A stretch of 64,000 nt of DNA, taken from assembly GCF_033558715.1 (NCBI RefSeq), contig NZ_CP114606.1:1736001-1800000 (forward strand), read 5' to 3'. The position numbers and the translations under genes were made by a program. Shown piece after piece: positions 35,248-45,504 of this stretch (position 1 is the first letter of the stretch; each line of letters begins with the position of its first letter). The stretch comes from Acinetobacter sp. YWS30-1 (GTDB lineage Bacteria > Pseudomonadota > Gammaproteobacteria > Pseudomonadales > Moraxellaceae). The notes beneath the pieces were generated by a model that saw only the letters and a program-made list of their open reading frames with translations, did no database searches and was not told the DNA's origin.

Positions 35248-35458
35248 TCTGTTTTTAGCACATAAGATTAAAAATTCGGAGTGTATTTGGAAAAATTTAG
35301 CTCTGCAAAATTGAATTTTTGATTTCATTGAATAGCAAAAAAGTTTAAAAAACAATCACTGCATTTTTTATTAAAATATTGAATATTTCAACAACTTATA
35401 ATATTCATATTTTATTTCTATGAAAGCAGTATTTTTATTAATTTTTATCTATAAATCA

Positions 35459-35480
35459 GAGCCAAACTGAAGTCTGGCTC
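35459..35480 (-). terminator. Probable terminator of ppsR
   Basis: GAGCCAAAC / GTCTGGCTC imperfect inverted repeat 11 bases past the ppsR stop. The T-run on the minus strand is poor, so this is moderate support only. Confidence 0.5.
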
Positions 35481-35490
35481 TGAATTCTTT

Positions 35491-36327
35491 TTAGCCAATT
35501 CGACGTTTTAGTCCTGTCATCTGTAAGACACGCGTTGAGATTTCTTCAATCGACATTTCCGAAACATTCAGGTACTTTATCCCTTCCGAAATATAGATGC
35601 CTTCAATTGCACGCAGTTCCATCTGACACTGGCTAAAGCTGGCATAACGGCTGTTGGCCTTACGTTCTGTACGAATTGCAACCAGACGTTCTGCATCAAT
35701 CATCAAGCCAAAAAGCTTGTTTTTATGCGGTCTTAGCACTGCTGGCAGGCGGTTATCGTCCAGATCTTCTTCAGTTAGCGGATAGTTCGCTACACGAATT
35801 CCAAATTGCAGAGACAAATAAATTGAGGTTGGAGTCTTACCGGAACGCGATACGCCAATCAGGATCAGATCAGCCTTATCATAGTGACGCGTACGCGCAC
35901 CATCATCATTGTCGAGCGCAAAATGTACGGCATCAATACGTGCCTTATAAGACTCAGAATCGGTCACCGCATGGGTCTGACCGACTAAAGTCGTAGGTTC
36001 AGTACCAAGCTCTTCTGATAATTTACTGATAAGCCCTTCAAAAACATCAAGATTTACTGCATTTGCAGTATTAATGATGTCACGCACATAGGGATCCACC
36101 AACGTATCGAAAACCAAAGGTTTTTGACCGTCTTTTTGGGCACGTTCATTGATCTCTGTGACCACATTCATGGCCGCTTCTTCAGAGCTAATATAAGGGA
36201 TAATATGAATGTCAAAATCCACATGCGGAAACTGCGCTAACAGTGAGTGGCCAAGGGTTTCAGCAGTAATGGCAGTACCATCGGAAATAAAAAACACACT
36301 CCGCTGAATTTGTTTACCTTCTGACAT
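35491..36327 (-). CDS. ppsR: Phosphoenolpyruvate synthase regulatory protein (bifunctional kinase/pyrophosphorylase)
   Basis: PpsR (DUF299 family) inactivates PEP synthase by ADP-dependent phosphorylation and reactivates it by phosphate-dependent dephosphorylation. The N-terminal VFFISDGTAITAETLGHSLL and the P-loop GVSRSGKTPTSIYLS are diagnostic. The start at 36327 (278 residues) is chosen because GAGGAG lies 8 bases upstream; the longer start would overlap that site. It is divergent from ppsA, its target, with a 154-base shared promoter region. Confidence 0.95.
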   Translation of the reverse strand: MSEGKQIQRSVFFISDGTAITAETLGHSLLAQFPHVDFDIHIIPYISSEEAAMNVVTEINERAQKDGQKPLVFDTLVDPYVRDIINTANAVNLDVFEGLISKLSEELGTEPTTLVGQTHAVTDSESYKARIDAVHFALDNDDGARTRHYDKADLILIGVSRSGKTPTSIYLSLQFGIRVANYPLTEEDLDDNRLPAVLRPHKNKLFGLMIDAERLVAIRTERKANSRYASFSQCQMELRAIEGIYISEGIKYLNVSEMSIEEISTRVLQMTGLKRRIG

Positions 36328-36426
36328 TAAAATTCTCCTCAAACATTTGTCTTAGTACTATATAATCTTTATAGTAAACCGATCTTACATGACTGTCGCT
36401 TAGTAAAATCAAAAACCTAGAAGATT

Positions 36427-36435
36427 TGCTATACT
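36427..36435 (+). promoter_or_regulatory. Extended -10 promoter element of ppsA
   Basis: TGCTATACT is an extended -10 (TGn followed by TATACT), about 47 bases before the ppsA start. No good -35 hexamer is seen, as is common with extended -10 promoters. Confidence 0.5.
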
Positions 36436-36481
36436 CTCATGCCAAGATAGTGATTAATACTGCAAAAGTGGAGTAACAACT

Positions 36482-38860
36482 TTGGAAGCGCGCGTAATTG
36501 GTCTAGAAAAATTAGGGAAGCACGATGTTGAGCTTGTAGGTGGGAAAAACTCATCTCTGGGCGAAATGATCAGCCACTTATCTAATGCTGGTGTATCAGT
36601 ACCAGGTGGCTTCGCAACAACAGCTGCTGCTTATCGTGAATTTCTCGAGCAAAGTGGCCTAAACGCTAAAATCAATGCAGAGCTTGCTGCACTTAACGTT
36701 GATGACGTCAATGCACTTGCTGAAACTGGTGCAAAGATTCGTCAATGGATTGTGGAAACTCCACTTACTGCTGAACTGGAAAAGGAAATTCGTGCAGCTT
36801 TTGCAGAACTTTCAAACGGCAACCCTGACATCGCGGTTGCCGTTCGTTCATCTGCGACTGCAGAAGACTTACCTGATGCTTCTTTCGCAGGTCAGCAAGA
36901 AACCTTCCTGAACATTCGTGGTATCGATAACGTTCTGATCGCGATCAAAGAAGTGTTTGCATCTTTGTACAATGACCGCGCGATCTCTTACCGTGTACAC
37001 CAAAACTTTGCGCATGACGTGGTTGCTCTTTCTGCAGGCGTACAACGTATGGTTCGCTCAGAAACTGGTGCTGCTGGTGTAATGTTCACTCTAGATACTG
37101 AATCAGGCTTCCGTGATGCAGTATTCATTACAGCTTCTTATGGCTTGGGTGAAATGGTAGTTCAGGGTGCAGTAAACCCGGATGAATTCTATATTTCAAA
37201 GCCGCTTCTAAATGCAGGCAAACACGCTGTACTGCGCCGTAACTTAGGTTCTAAACATCAGAAAATGATTTATGGTGAAGAAGCCGCTGCGGGTAAATCA
37301 GTTGTTGTAGTTGATGTAGAAAAAGCGGATCGTCAACAATTTGCATTGAACGATCATGAACTGCAAGAATTGGCTAAGCAAGCACTGATCATTGAAAACC
37401 ACTACGGTTCTCCAATGGACATCGAGTGGGCGAAAGACGGTGATGACGGCAAAATCTACATCGTTCAGGCGCGTCCTGAAACTGTGAAGAGCCGTGAAAA
37501 TGTCGGCACGATGGAACGCTACCTGTTAAAACAACGTGGTACTGTAATCTGTGAAGGCCGTTCAATCGGTCAACGTATCGGTTCTGGTAAAGTCCGCATC
37601 GTAACTTCAATTAAAGAAATGGACAAAGTACAAGACGGTGATGTACTTGTATCTGATATGACTGACCCGGATTGGGAACCAGTAATGAAACGTGCTGCTG
37701 CGATTGTAACTAACCGTGGTGGTCGTACTTGTCACGCTGCAATCATTGCACGTGAGCTTGGTGTTCCAGCTATCGTAGGTTGTGGTAATGCAACCGAAGT
37801 CCTGGTTGACGGTCAGGAAGTAACTGTATCTTGTGCTGAAGGTGATACTGGTTTCATCTACGAAGGTGCATTGGATTTCGAAATCCAAACCAACTCTATC
37901 GAATCTATGCCAAAACTTCCGTTCAAAATCATGATGAACGTAGGTAACCCGGATCGTGCATTTGACTTCGCGCAAATTCCGAACGAAGGTATTGGTCTTG
38001 CTCGTCTAGAGTTCATCATCAACCGTATGATCGGCGTGCATCCTAAAGCATTATTGAACATCGATAGTCTGCCACGTGAAACTCGTGCTGCTGTACTTGC
38101 CCGTACTGCAGGTTATGCATCTCCAATCGAATTCTATGTAGAAAAACTGGTTGAAGGTATCTCTACTCTTGCTGCTGCGTTCGCTGACAAACCAGTGATC
38201 GTACGTATGTCTGACTTCAAGTCAAACGAATACGCTAACCTGATCGGCGGTAAACTGTACGAACCTGAAGAAGAAAACCCAATGTTGGGCTTCCGTGGTG
38301 CAAGCCGTTATGTATCTGACAACTTCCGTGACTGCTTCGAACTTGAATGCCGTGCACTGAAAAAAGTTCGTGACGAAATGGGCCTGACTAATGTTCAAAT
38401 CATGATCCCGTTCGTACGTACTGTTGCTGAAGCTAAACGTGTTATTGAGCTATTAGGTCAAAACGGTCTGAAACGTGGTGAAAATGGTCTTAAAGTGATC
38501 ATGATGTGTGAATTGCCAACTAACGCTTTGTTAGCTGAACAGTTCCTTGAACACTTCGATGGTTTCTCTATCGGTTCAAACGACTTGACTCAATTAACGC
38601 TTGGTCTTGACCGTGACTCTGGTATCGTTTCTCACCTATTTGATGAACGTGATCCAGCAGTAAAAGCGCTTCTTTCTATGGCCATCCATGCTTGCCGTAA
38701 AGCCGGTAAATATGTAGGTATCTGTGGCCAAGGTCCTTCTGACCACCCAGATCTTGCACAATGGCTGATGGAACAAGGTATTGAATCTGTATCTCTTAAC
38801 CCAGACTCAGTATTGGATACCTGGTTCTTCCTGTCTGAAGAGAAAGCTCAAAAGGCTTAA
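36482..38860 (+). CDS. ppsA: Phosphoenolpyruvate synthase
   Basis: PpsA makes PEP from pyruvate, ATP and water during gluconeogenesis. The 792-residue protein has the ATP-grasp-like N-domain ([34 protein letters not shown]), the swivelling phosphohistidine domain with H418 in [21 protein letters not shown], and the C-terminal PEP/pyruvate TIM barrel ([35 protein letters not shown]). The start is TTG, with GGAG about 9 bases upstream. Regulation by the divergent ppsR is expected. A strong terminator follows. Confidence 0.97.
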   Translation: MEARVIGLEKLGKHDVELVGGKNSSLGEMISHLSNAGVSVPGGFATTAAAYREFLEQSGLNAKINAELAALNVDDVNALAETGAKIRQWIVETPLTAELEKEIRAAFAELSNGNPDIAVAVRSSATAEDLPDASFAGQQETFLNIRGIDNVLIAIKEVFASLYNDRAISYRVHQNFAHDVVALSAGVQRMVRSETGAAGVMFTLDTESGFRDAVFITASYGLGEMVVQGAVNPDEFYISKPLLNAGKHAVLRRNLGSKHQKMIYGEEAAAGKSVVVVDVEKADRQQFALNDHELQELAKQALIIENHYGSPMDIEWAKDGDDGKIYIVQARPETVKSRENVGTMERYLLKQRGTVICEGRSIGQRIGSGKVRIVTSIKEMDKVQDGDVLVSDMTDPDWEPVMKRAAAIVTNRGGRTCHAAIIARELGVPAIVGCGNATEVLVDGQEVTVSCAEGDTGFIYEGALDFEIQTNSIESMPKLPFKIMMNVGNPDRAFDFAQIPNEGIGLARLEFIINRMIGVHPKALLNIDSLPRETRAAVLARTAGYASPIEFYVEKLVEGISTLAAAFADKPVIVRMSDFKSNEYANLIGGKLYEPEEENPMLGFRGASRYVSDNFRDCFELECRALKKVRDEMGLTNVQIMIPFVRTVAEAKRVIELLGQNGLKRGENGLKVIMMCELPTNALLAEQFLEHFDGFSIGSNDLTQLTLGLDRDSGIVSHLFDERDPAVKALLSMAIHACRKAGKYVGICGQGPSDHPDLAQWLMEQGIESVSLNPDSVLDTWFFLSEEKAQKA

Positions 38861-38874
38861 TTCACTCTATAAGA

Positions 38875-38901
38875 AAAGACCCTTTCATAGGGTCTTTTTT
38901 T
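38875..38901 (+). terminator. Terminator of ppsA
   Basis: An AAAGACCC / GGGTCTTT stem is followed by seven T residues. Confidence 0.88.
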
Positions 38902-39088
38902 ATGTTCTCAATATTACCTAGATACTGTCTTAATCACATTTATAGTTAAGCGGTTAATCATATGTTTTTGATTTAGCTGAAATCAAATTATTTATATAAG
39001 CATAAGCTTCTTAGTGTAATGACAAACAAATACCAACAAACAACATGAGAAAAAATTGCATAATTAAATTTAAGTGAATTTTCACATC

Positions 39089-39117
39089 TTGATAGCAAAA
39101 TCATCAATCCTTGCTAC
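39089..39117 (+). promoter_or_regulatory. Candidate sigma-70 promoter in the ppsA / GYF-RDD gap
   Basis: TTGATA (39089-39094), a 17-base spacer, then TGCTAC (39112-39117). It lies before the small ORF at 39146. The spacing is ideal and the -10 is imperfect. Confidence 0.4.
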
Positions 39118-39145
39118 ACTGTCTCAATTATGGAGGAATTTGGTG

Positions 39146-39226
39146 ATGAACGTTCTTGAAAATCCTAAACTTATCCATATATTACACTTATATTCTTTTA
39201 TTTGTTTTCAGCCTGAAAATACTTAA
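39146..39226 (+). CDS. Candidate 26-residue leader or small protein
   Basis: The ORF runs from ATG to TAA (MNVLENPKLIHILHLYSFIC then FQPENT) with a strong GGAGG ribosome binding site about 8-9 bases upstream and the candidate promoter at 39089. It ends 49 bases before the GYF-RDD gene. It could be a leader peptide, a small hydrophobic protein, or chance. The surrounding 375-base gap (38902-39275) otherwise holds only A/T-rich sequence. Confidence 0.35.
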   Translation: MNVLENPKLIHILHLYSFICFQPENT

Positions 39227-39275
39227 ACTCCTAGTTCAATTTTTGTCTAAATTTATATTTTGAGATTCAGTTTAT

Positions 39276-40082
39276 ATGCAGATTTACTTGGCACGAAATA
39301 ATCAACAAGCTGGCCCATATACGCTCGAGCAATTAAATCAGATGCTTGCCAACCAACAAGTACTTCTGACTGATTTGGCCTGGCATCAAGGTATGACCGA
39401 ATGGAAAGCTTTAGGTGAACTCACCCAAGGGAAACTGATCTATCAGCCTGAAGGCTATGTAGCACCAGAAACGCCAGCAACACAGACCTATCAGGCTCCA
39501 CAGAACGCAAATGAGTCAAGTACAGACCATCTTCGTGCCCGCAGTTCTCAAAATGTTGTAGCAAAAAAAGAACTGGCGAGTATTCCAAGCCGTATTTTAG
39601 CCAAGATTGTGGATCTGCTTTTATGGCTGCCTGCGACGTTTATTTTGACCGCATTTTTTACTCCTGAACAGGAAACCCAGTTTGCACAACTGAACCAGGA
39701 GTTTATGAATGTGATGTTAAGTAGTGACGCTGACCCTGCTCTGGCACAGCAACTACAAACTCAGATGTTTGACATGTTTTCACAACAGGCATGGATTGCG
39801 ACTGCAATTTACCTGGTGATCATGCTCGCTATTCAGGCCTTTCTGATTGCCAAATCGGGTCAAAGTATCGGTAAAAAACTGACTAAAATTAAGATCGTAG
39901 ATGCTGAGACTGGTGAAAAAACCAGCTTGATGCGTGCCTTCACTATTCGCAGTGTGTTCTTTATTTTCCTGAATATTATCTTCATGCCACTCAGCACAAT
40001 CATTGACTGGGCGTTCGGTTTAGGGCAAAAACGTCAAACCGTGCACGATAAACTGGCAAAAACTCAAGTCGTTAAACAATAA
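39276..40082 (+). CDS. GYF_2 and RDD domain membrane protein
   Basis: This is a 268-residue protein. Residues 1-60 fit the GYF_2 fold (MQIYLARNNQQAGPYTLEQL, WHQGMTEWKAL). A Pro/Gln/Thr-rich linker follows (about 60-95), then an RDD-type membrane domain beginning SRILAKIVDLLLWLPATFIL. A second hydrophobic segment lies near 165-185 with SGQSIGKKLTKIKIVDAETG after it, and a third near 225. RDD proteins are implicated in ion or small-solute transport; the GYF domain suggests interaction with Pro-rich ligands. No strong ribosome binding site is seen; the start is set by the domain boundary. Confidence 0.88.
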   Translation: MQIYLARNNQQAGPYTLEQLNQMLANQQVLLTDLAWHQGMTEWKALGELTQGKLIYQPEGYVAPETPATQTYQAPQNANESSTDHLRARSSQNVVAKKELASIPSRILAKIVDLLLWLPATFILTAFFTPEQETQFAQLNQEFMNVMLSSDADPALAQQLQTQMFDMFSQQAWIATAIYLVIMLAIQAFLIAKSGQSIGKKLTKIKIVDAETGEKTSLMRAFTIRSVFFIFLNIIFMPLSTIIDWAFGLGQKRQTVHDKLAKTQVVKQ

Positions 40083-40096
40083 TTAGTTATGCCATA

Positions 40097-40123
40097 AAAT
40101 GGGATGTTTTGGCATCCCATTTT
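40097..40123 (+). terminator. Terminator after the GYF-RDD gene
   Basis: An AAAATGGGATG / CATCCCATTTT stem with loop TTTTGG lies 14 bases past the stop. Confidence 0.8.
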
Positions 40124-40176
40124 CCTACATAACTTTGAAATTACAATAAAATTCCTATAAATATTCTTGAAACTCG

Positions 40177-40197
40177 ACCGACAAAATCGGTTTTTAT
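40177..40197 (+). terminator. Second hairpin in the cyo upstream region
   Basis: An ACCGA / TCGGT stem with a CAAAA loop is followed by TTTTATT. It is a small terminator-like hairpin about 190 bases before cyoA, and may insulate the cyo promoter. Confidence 0.4.
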
Positions 40198-40383
40198 TAC
40201 AGTCATTTAAAGCACCTTTATATATAGCTTAGTTTGGCAATATCAGGCATAATGCCCTACAACGTAGCGGTGTATTATGATTAGAAAGGTGTTTTGTAAA
40301 AAAACGGCCTCTTTTATCATGCGACACTTTAATCGCTATCCCATATTAAATTAGGGAATGGGACTCTTCACCGAGGTTGTAAA

Positions 40384-41460
40384 ATGAGACAAACGATTTT
40401 AGCTGTATTGTCTTTATCAACGATGGCTGCACTTTTAACAGGGTGTGGTGGTGATCTAGTACTTCTGAACTCTAAGGGTCCAGTTGCTGAAGGCCAAAGT
40501 AGCCTGATGATGACTGCGATTTACTTAATGCTGTTGGTGGTAATTCCATCAATTATCATGGCATTATGGTTCGGTTGGAAATATCGCGCATCGAATAAAG
40601 ACGCAGACTATAAACCTACATGGGCACACTCTACTGCAATTGAAATTGTAGTTTGGGGTATCCCTGTCATTATTATTGGTATTTTAGCTTGGTTAACTTG
40701 GTGGGGTTCCCACAAGTACGACCCATACCGCCCACTTGAGGCAGATAAAGCACCATTAACAGTTCAGGTCATTGCTGAACAGTTCAAATGGATCTTCATC
40801 TACCCAGAACAAAACATTGCGACTGTAAACGAAATTCGCTTCCCAGAGAAAACTCCGGTAAGTCTTCGTTTGACTTCTAACTTCACGATGAACTCATTCT
40901 TCATCCCTGCGTTAAGTGGTCAGATCTATGCAATGGCGGGTATGCAAACTCACCTGAACTTAATGGCAGACGAAACTAGCCCAGCTGAAGGCTACCGCGG
41001 TTTCTCTTCTAACTATTCAGGCTATGGCTTCTCACAAATGCGCTTCCGTGCACATGCTGTGACTGATGCTCAGTTTGCTGAATGGGTAGCTGCAGTTAAA
41101 GCAGGTAACGGTACTTCAGTAAATCCAGAAGCAGTTCAAAAAACTGTTTTAGACCAAGCTGAATTTGCAAGCTTGCGTGACGGTAACCGTGGTAAACACC
41201 AAATCGAAGCGATTATTGCAAAAGCTACGACTCCTGAAGAGAAGGCTGCTGCTGAAGCAATGAAGCCTTACCCAACTAAGCCACATCCAGTGACTTACTA
41301 CTCTTCTGTTGAGCAAGGTTTGTTTGAATCTGTGATCAATAACTACATGAGTAACTATCACGGTGCTGATCACTCAGCGTCTTCTGTTGCTCACCAGGAA
41401 GCAGCTGCTTCTGAAGCACATGTAGATGTTGAACATGCGACTGCTTCTCAAGGAGAATAA
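40384..41460 (+). CDS. cyoA: Cytochrome bo3 ubiquinol oxidase subunit II
   Basis: This 358-residue lipoprotein has a signal ending in the lipobox LTGC (C21). Two transmembrane helices follow (about 40-62 and 85-108), then the periplasmic cupredoxin-like domain (FKWIFIYPEQ, TSNFTMNSFFIPALSGQIYAM). As expected for a quinol oxidase the CuA-binding residues are absent. The C-terminus is extended and rich in Ala, His and acidic residues. GAGG lies about 8 bases before the ATG. It is the first gene of cyoABCDE; cyoB starts 3 bases after its stop. Confidence 0.97.
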   Translation: MRQTILAVLSLSTMAALLTGCGGDLVLLNSKGPVAEGQSSLMMTAIYLMLLVVIPSIIMALWFGWKYRASNKDADYKPTWAHSTAIEIVVWGIPVIIIGILAWLTWWGSHKYDPYRPLEADKAPLTVQVIAEQFKWIFIYPEQNIATVNEIRFPEKTPVSLRLTSNFTMNSFFIPALSGQIYAMAGMQTHLNLMADETSPAEGYRGFSSNYSGYGFSQMRFRAHAVTDAQFAEWVAAVKAGNGTSVNPEAVQKTVLDQAEFASLRDGNRGKHQIEAIIAKATTPEEKAAAEAMKPYPTKPHPVTYYSSVEQGLFESVINNYMSNYHGADHSASSVAHQEAAASEAHVDVEHATASQGE

Positions 41461-41463
41461 TTC

Positions 41464-43452
41464 ATGAGCTTCTTAGGTAAGTTAGGTCCAGATGCAATTC
41501 CGTACGATCCAATCGTACTGGTAACTGTTGCAATGATGATCTTAGGTGGTATCGCAGTTGTTGCAGGTATTACCTACTTCAAAAAATGGGGCTACCTGTG
41601 GAACGAATGGTTCACATCTGTAGACCATAAAAAAATTGGTATCATGTATATCTTTGTATCAGTGATCATGCTGGTACGTGGTTTCGCCGATGCGATCATG
41701 ATGCGTCTTCAGCAGTTCCTTGCAAAAGGTGGCGGCGAAGGTTACTTGCACCCAGAACACTATGACCAGATCTTCACCGCACACGGTGTGATCATGATCT
41801 TCTTCGTGGCAATGGGTCTTGTTGTTGGTTTAATGAACATCTCTGTACCGCTTCAAATCGGTGCACGTGACGTTGCATTCCCATTATTAAACTCTTTAAG
41901 CTTCTGGCTGTTTGCTGGTGCTGCAGGTTTGATGATGGTTTCACTTGCTCTAGGTGAATTCGCTGCGACTGGTTGGATGGCTTATCCTCCACTATCAGGC
42001 ATTGAATACTCTCCTGGCGTCGGTGTGGATTACTACATCTGGGCACTGCAGATTTCAGGTCTGGGTACGCTATTAACGGGTGTTAACTTCTTCGTTACCA
42101 TCATCAAAATGCGTGCGCCTGGCATGAAACTGATGGAAATGCCAATCTTTACCTGGACATCTTTATGTACAGCAGTATTGATTATCGCGGCATTCCCAGT
42201 ATTGACTGCTACTATTGCAATGCTGTCTCTTGACCGTTACTTCGGCTTCCACTTCTTCACAAACGAGCTAGGCGGTAGCCCAATGCTTTATGTGAACTTG
42301 ATTTGGACTTGGGGTCATCCAGAAGTATACATTCTGGTATTGCCAGCATTTGGTATTTACTCTGAAGTTGTATCGACTTTCGCTCGTAAAGCGTTGTTCG
42401 GTTACAAATCAATGGTATATGCAACAGTTGCAATTACAGTATTGTCATTCGTTGTATGGGTCCACCACTTCTTTACCATGGGTGCAGGTGCCAACGTTAA
42501 CGCGTTCTTCGGTATCATGACCATGATTATTGCGATTCCTACTGGTGTAAAAATCTTCTCTTGGTTGTTCACCATGTACAAGGGTCGTATTGTTTACACT
42601 ACCCCAATGCTATGGACACTTGGCTTCCTTGTGACTTTTGGTATCGGTGGTTTAACAGGTGTATTGATGGCAGTTCCACCAGCGGACTTCCTGGTACACA
42701 ACTCTTTATTCCTGATCGCTCACTTCCATAACGTAATTATTGGTGGTGTAGTATTCGCGATGTTCGCGGGTATCATCTTCTACTGGCCGAAAATGTTCGG
42801 TTGGAGACTGAATGAGACTTGGGGTAAAGCAGCATTCTGGTTCTGGTTCTTCGGTTTCTACTTTGCATTCATGCCACTTTATATCCTTGGTTTCATGGGT
42901 ATGACTCGTCGTCTGAATACATTTGATAACCCAGACTGGGATCCGTATGTAAACATCGCAATGTTCGGTGCAGTTCTTGTTGCACTTGGTATTGTATGTT
43001 TCATCATGCAAATCGTTGTTGGTTTCCTACAACGCGATCAACGTCTAGATTTGACTGGCGATCCATGGGATGGTCGTACGCTTGAATGGGCTACATCTTC
43101 TCCTGCTCCGTTCTATAACTTTGCTCATCTTCCAAAGATCAATGGTATTGATACTTTCTGGATCGAGAAAGAAAACGGTGTTGCTTATGCAAAACCTACG
43201 AAGTACGAAGATATCCATATGCCGACTAACCGTGCTGCTGGTTTCATTATCGCAATGTTCATCACTGTTATGGGCTTCGCGTTAATCTGGCACATCTGGT
43301 GGTTAGTAGCGGTTACTTTCGTAGCAGCTATCATCAGCTTCATCGTGTCTTCTTTCACCAAGAAAGTGGATTACTATGTTCCTGCTGCTGAAGTTGAGCG
43401 TATTGAAGGTGAACGTTATGCGATCCTTGAAAAACACTTGAAGAAGGACTAA
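41464..43452 (+). CDS. cyoB: Cytochrome bo3 ubiquinol oxidase subunit I
   Basis: This is the catalytic heme-copper subunit (662 residues, about 15 transmembrane helices) that oxidises ubiquinol, reduces O2 and pumps protons. Heme and CuB ligands are visible: the low-spin heme His in [10 protein letters not shown], the CuB His/Tyr region in [14 protein letters not shown], the VHHFFTMG pair, and the heme His pair in HFHNVIIGG. Its AAGGA-type ribosome binding site lies in the cyoA 3' end. The product sits in the inner membrane with CyoA, C and D. Confidence 0.98.
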   Translation: MSFLGKLGPDAIPYDPIVLVTVAMMILGGIAVVAGITYFKKWGYLWNEWFTSVDHKKIGIMYIFVSVIMLVRGFADAIMMRLQQFLAKGGGEGYLHPEHYDQIFTAHGVIMIFFVAMGLVVGLMNISVPLQIGARDVAFPLLNSLSFWLFAGAAGLMMVSLALGEFAATGWMAYPPLSGIEYSPGVGVDYYIWALQISGLGTLLTGVNFFVTIIKMRAPGMKLMEMPIFTWTSLCTAVLIIAAFPVLTATIAMLSLDRYFGFHFFTNELGGSPMLYVNLIWTWGHPEVYILVLPAFGIYSEVVSTFARKALFGYKSMVYATVAITVLSFVVWVHHFFTMGAGANVNAFFGIMTMIIAIPTGVKIFSWLFTMYKGRIVYTTPMLWTLGFLVTFGIGGLTGVLMAVPPADFLVHNSLFLIAHFHNVIIGGVVFAMFAGIIFYWPKMFGWRLNETWGKAAFWFWFFGFYFAFMPLYILGFMGMTRRLNTFDNPDWDPYVNIAMFGAVLVALGIVCFIMQIVVGFLQRDQRLDLTGDPWDGRTLEWATSSPAPFYNFAHLPKINGIDTFWIEKENGVAYAKPTKYEDIHMPTNRAAGFIIAMFITVMGFALIWHIWWLVAVTFVAAIISFIVSSFTKKVDYYVPAAEVERIEGERYAILEKHLKKD

Positions 43453-43456
43453 GACC

Positions 43457-44077
43457 ATGGCTGAAGTACTTCATCACGATAACCACGGACACGATGAGCA
43501 TCATCATCACGATGATACCGACATCACTGTCTTTGGTTTCTGGACTTACTTGATGAGTGACCTTATCCTTTTCGGTACACTCTTCATTGCATTCGCTGTT
43601 TTAAGTAGCCACGTTCCATTAGGCACTCCAAGCGCGCGTGATCTGTTTGGTGATTCATTAGGTTTCGTTTTAACTGAAACGTTTGCCCTTTTGATCTCTT
43701 CCGTAACTTTTGGTTTTGCCGTTCTAGCTGCCTACAAGAAAAACGTTGGTCAGGTTCTTACCTGGTTAGCGATCACTTGGTTATTTGGTGCTGCCTTCAT
43801 CGGTATGGAACTTTATGAGTTCAATCATTTAGTTCATGCTGGTCATGGCCCTAGCACTTCTGCGTTCCTGTCTTCGTTCTTTACGTTGGTAGGTACGCAC
43901 GGTATCCACGTGACTTCAGGTTTGGTATGGATGATCGTGTTAATGATTCAAATCAAGAAATATGGTTTGACTCTACCTAACACTCGTCGTCTTGCGTGCC
44001 TAAGCTTGTTCTGGCACTTCCTTGACATCGTATGGATCTGTGTATTCAGCGTAGTTTACTTGATGGGAGTTCTATAA
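43457..44077 (+). CDS. cyoC: Cytochrome bo3 ubiquinol oxidase subunit III
   Basis: This is a 206-residue membrane protein with five hydrophobic segments. The N-terminus is strikingly His/Asp-rich ([20 protein letters not shown]), followed by the family motif [30 protein letters not shown] and [19 protein letters not shown] are typical of subunit III. It lies 4 bases after cyoB and overlaps cyoD by one base (TAATG). Confidence 0.97.
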   Translation: MAEVLHHDNHGHDEHHHHDDTDITVFGFWTYLMSDLILFGTLFIAFAVLSSHVPLGTPSARDLFGDSLGFVLTETFALLISSVTFGFAVLAAYKKNVGQVLTWLAITWLFGAAFIGMELYEFNHLVHAGHGPSTSAFLSSFFTLVGTHGIHVTSGLVWMIVLMIQIKKYGLTLPNTRRLACLSLFWHFLDIVWICVFSVVYLMGVL

Positions 44078-44403
44078 TGAGTCATGATCATAACGCTGCT
44101 GGCGAATCACACGGTAACATGAAGCAATATACTGTTGGCTTCATCCTGTCTGTTGTCCTTACTGTAATTCCATTCGGTATGGTCATGGCAGGTGGTTTTA
44201 GCCGCGGTATCTTGATTACTGCTATTGCAATTACTGCAGTCGCTCAGATTCTTGTGCAATTAATTTACTTCTTGCACATGAACTCTTCTTCAGAGCAACG
44301 CTGGAACGTAATTGCATTTGTGTATACCATCTTAACCATCGCTATTCTTTTAGTGGGTTCTGTATGGATCATGAACTACCTGCACTACAACATGATGATC
44401 TAA
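44077..44403 (+). CDS. cyoD: Cytochrome bo3 ubiquinol oxidase subunit IV
   Basis: This is a 108-residue protein with three hydrophobic segments (GFILSVVLTVIPFGMVMAGG, AQILVQLIYFLHM and AFVYTILTIAILLVGSVWIM). It starts at the ATG overlapping the cyoC stop, with GGGAG about 8 bases upstream. A longer reading from 44032 lies within cyoC and is not needed. The N-terminus is His-rich ([14 protein letters not shown]). It supports assembly of the CuB centre in E. coli. Confidence 0.95.
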   Translation: MSHDHNAAGESHGNMKQYTVGFILSVVLTVIPFGMVMAGGFSRGILITAIAITAVAQILVQLIYFLHMNSSSEQRWNVIAFVYTILTIAILLVGSVWIMNYLHYNMMI

Positions 44404-44413
44404 ACTGGTTGTC

Positions 44414-45292
44414 ATGCTGAAAAAGTATTTATTCCTGACTAAGCCAGGAATTCTCTTCGGTAACTTTGTTACCACTTTGGGTGGCTACTTCGTAGCCACT
44501 CAAGGTTCTGTAGATTTCCTTCTCCTGCTTCTTACCCTTATTGGTACTACTCTAGTAGTGGCATCAGGATGCGTGGTCAATAACGTTATTGATCAGGACA
44601 TCGACCAAAAAATGCAGCGCACTCAAAATCGCGCACTTGTCAAAAAAACCATATCTGTACCTGTTGCTCTCGCCTTTGCTTTTGTATTGGGTCTGATCGG
44701 TTTTGGCATTTTATGGTTCTGGGTAAATGCATACGCTTTCCTATTCGCAGTTATTGGTTTTGTCGTATACGTTGGTTTTTACAGCTTATGGACAAAACGA
44801 ACAACTATTCACCAAACACTGGTAGGCAGTATTTCTGGCGCAGCACCGCCTGTGATCGGCTATACCGCAGTTGCAAGCCAGTTTGACCTGGGTGCCCTAC
44901 TGATTTTTCTTGGGTATGCACTCTGGCAAATGCCTCATTCATGGGGAATTGCAGTTTACCGTTTTGAAGATTACAAAAATGCAGGCATTCCAATTCTGCC
45001 TGTCGCCCGTTCAATTCGACGCACCAAGATCGAGTCTTTGATCTACGTGATATTGTTCGGAATCACCATGAATGCTTTATTTGTTTATGGTTATGCAAAC
45101 TGGATCTATCTGGTGATATTGAATCTGATGACGCTTTACTGGATCTATCTCAGTATTCAGGGCTTTAAAGCTGAAGATGATCAGGCATGGGCAAAACAGT
45201 ATTTCATGTTCTCGGTCAAACTGATTACCGTGATCAGTATTATTTTCAGTTTTACTTCTACTGCCCCACAGAATCCAATCATATTTTTTTAA
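44414..45292 (+). CDS. cyoE: Protoheme IX farnesyltransferase (heme O synthase)
   Basis: CyoE farnesylates protoheme to make heme O, the high-spin heme of the bo3 oxidase, in the inner membrane. The 292-residue UbiA-superfamily protein has the prenyl-binding motif NNVIDQDIDQKMQRTQNR (about 50-67) and the second motif DYKNAGIPILPVARS, with about nine membrane segments. It lies 10 bases after cyoD and closes the operon before a terminator. Confidence 0.97.
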   Translation: MLKKYLFLTKPGILFGNFVTTLGGYFVATQGSVDFLLLLLTLIGTTLVVASGCVVNNVIDQDIDQKMQRTQNRALVKKTISVPVALAFAFVLGLIGFGILWFWVNAYAFLFAVIGFVVYVGFYSLWTKRTTIHQTLVGSISGAAPPVIGYTAVASQFDLGALLIFLGYALWQMPHSWGIAVYRFEDYKNAGIPILPVARSIRRTKIESLIYVILFGITMNALFVYGYANWIYLVILNLMTLYWIYLSIQGFKAEDDQAWAKQYFMFSVKLITVISIIFSFTSTAPQNPIIFF

Positions 45293-45294
45293 GA

Positions 45295-45320
45295 AGATAG
45301 AGTTTTACTCTATCTTTTTT
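45295..45320 (+). terminator. Terminator of cyoABCDE
   Basis: The stem AGATAGAGT / ACTCTATCT, with a TTT loop, is followed by a T-run, 3 bases past the cyoE stop. Confidence 0.85.
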
Positions 45321-45504
45321 ATTTCTCCTGCTAAATACCTAGTTCCTTTCAAGCTTACTTAAAGTAACTTTGTTTCTTCTAGAAATTTCCCTCTTGTAAA
45401 TTTTTCATTTGTTTCCATACCTGCTTAAACATTCATCATCTGGCAAGATTTGCTTGTATTTCAGCCCCAAAACCACTAAACTTCACGCTTCGCATATTAT
45501 GCGA

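Noticed and set aside
36675-38061. Alternative-frame and antisense ORFs within ppsA
   Set aside because: Shadows of a well-conserved gene, with no independent start signals.
44032-44076. 15-codon N-terminal extension of cyoD inside cyoC
   Set aside because: The ATG at 44077 overlaps the cyoC stop and has a GGGAG ribosome binding site; the extension is unlike subunit IV.
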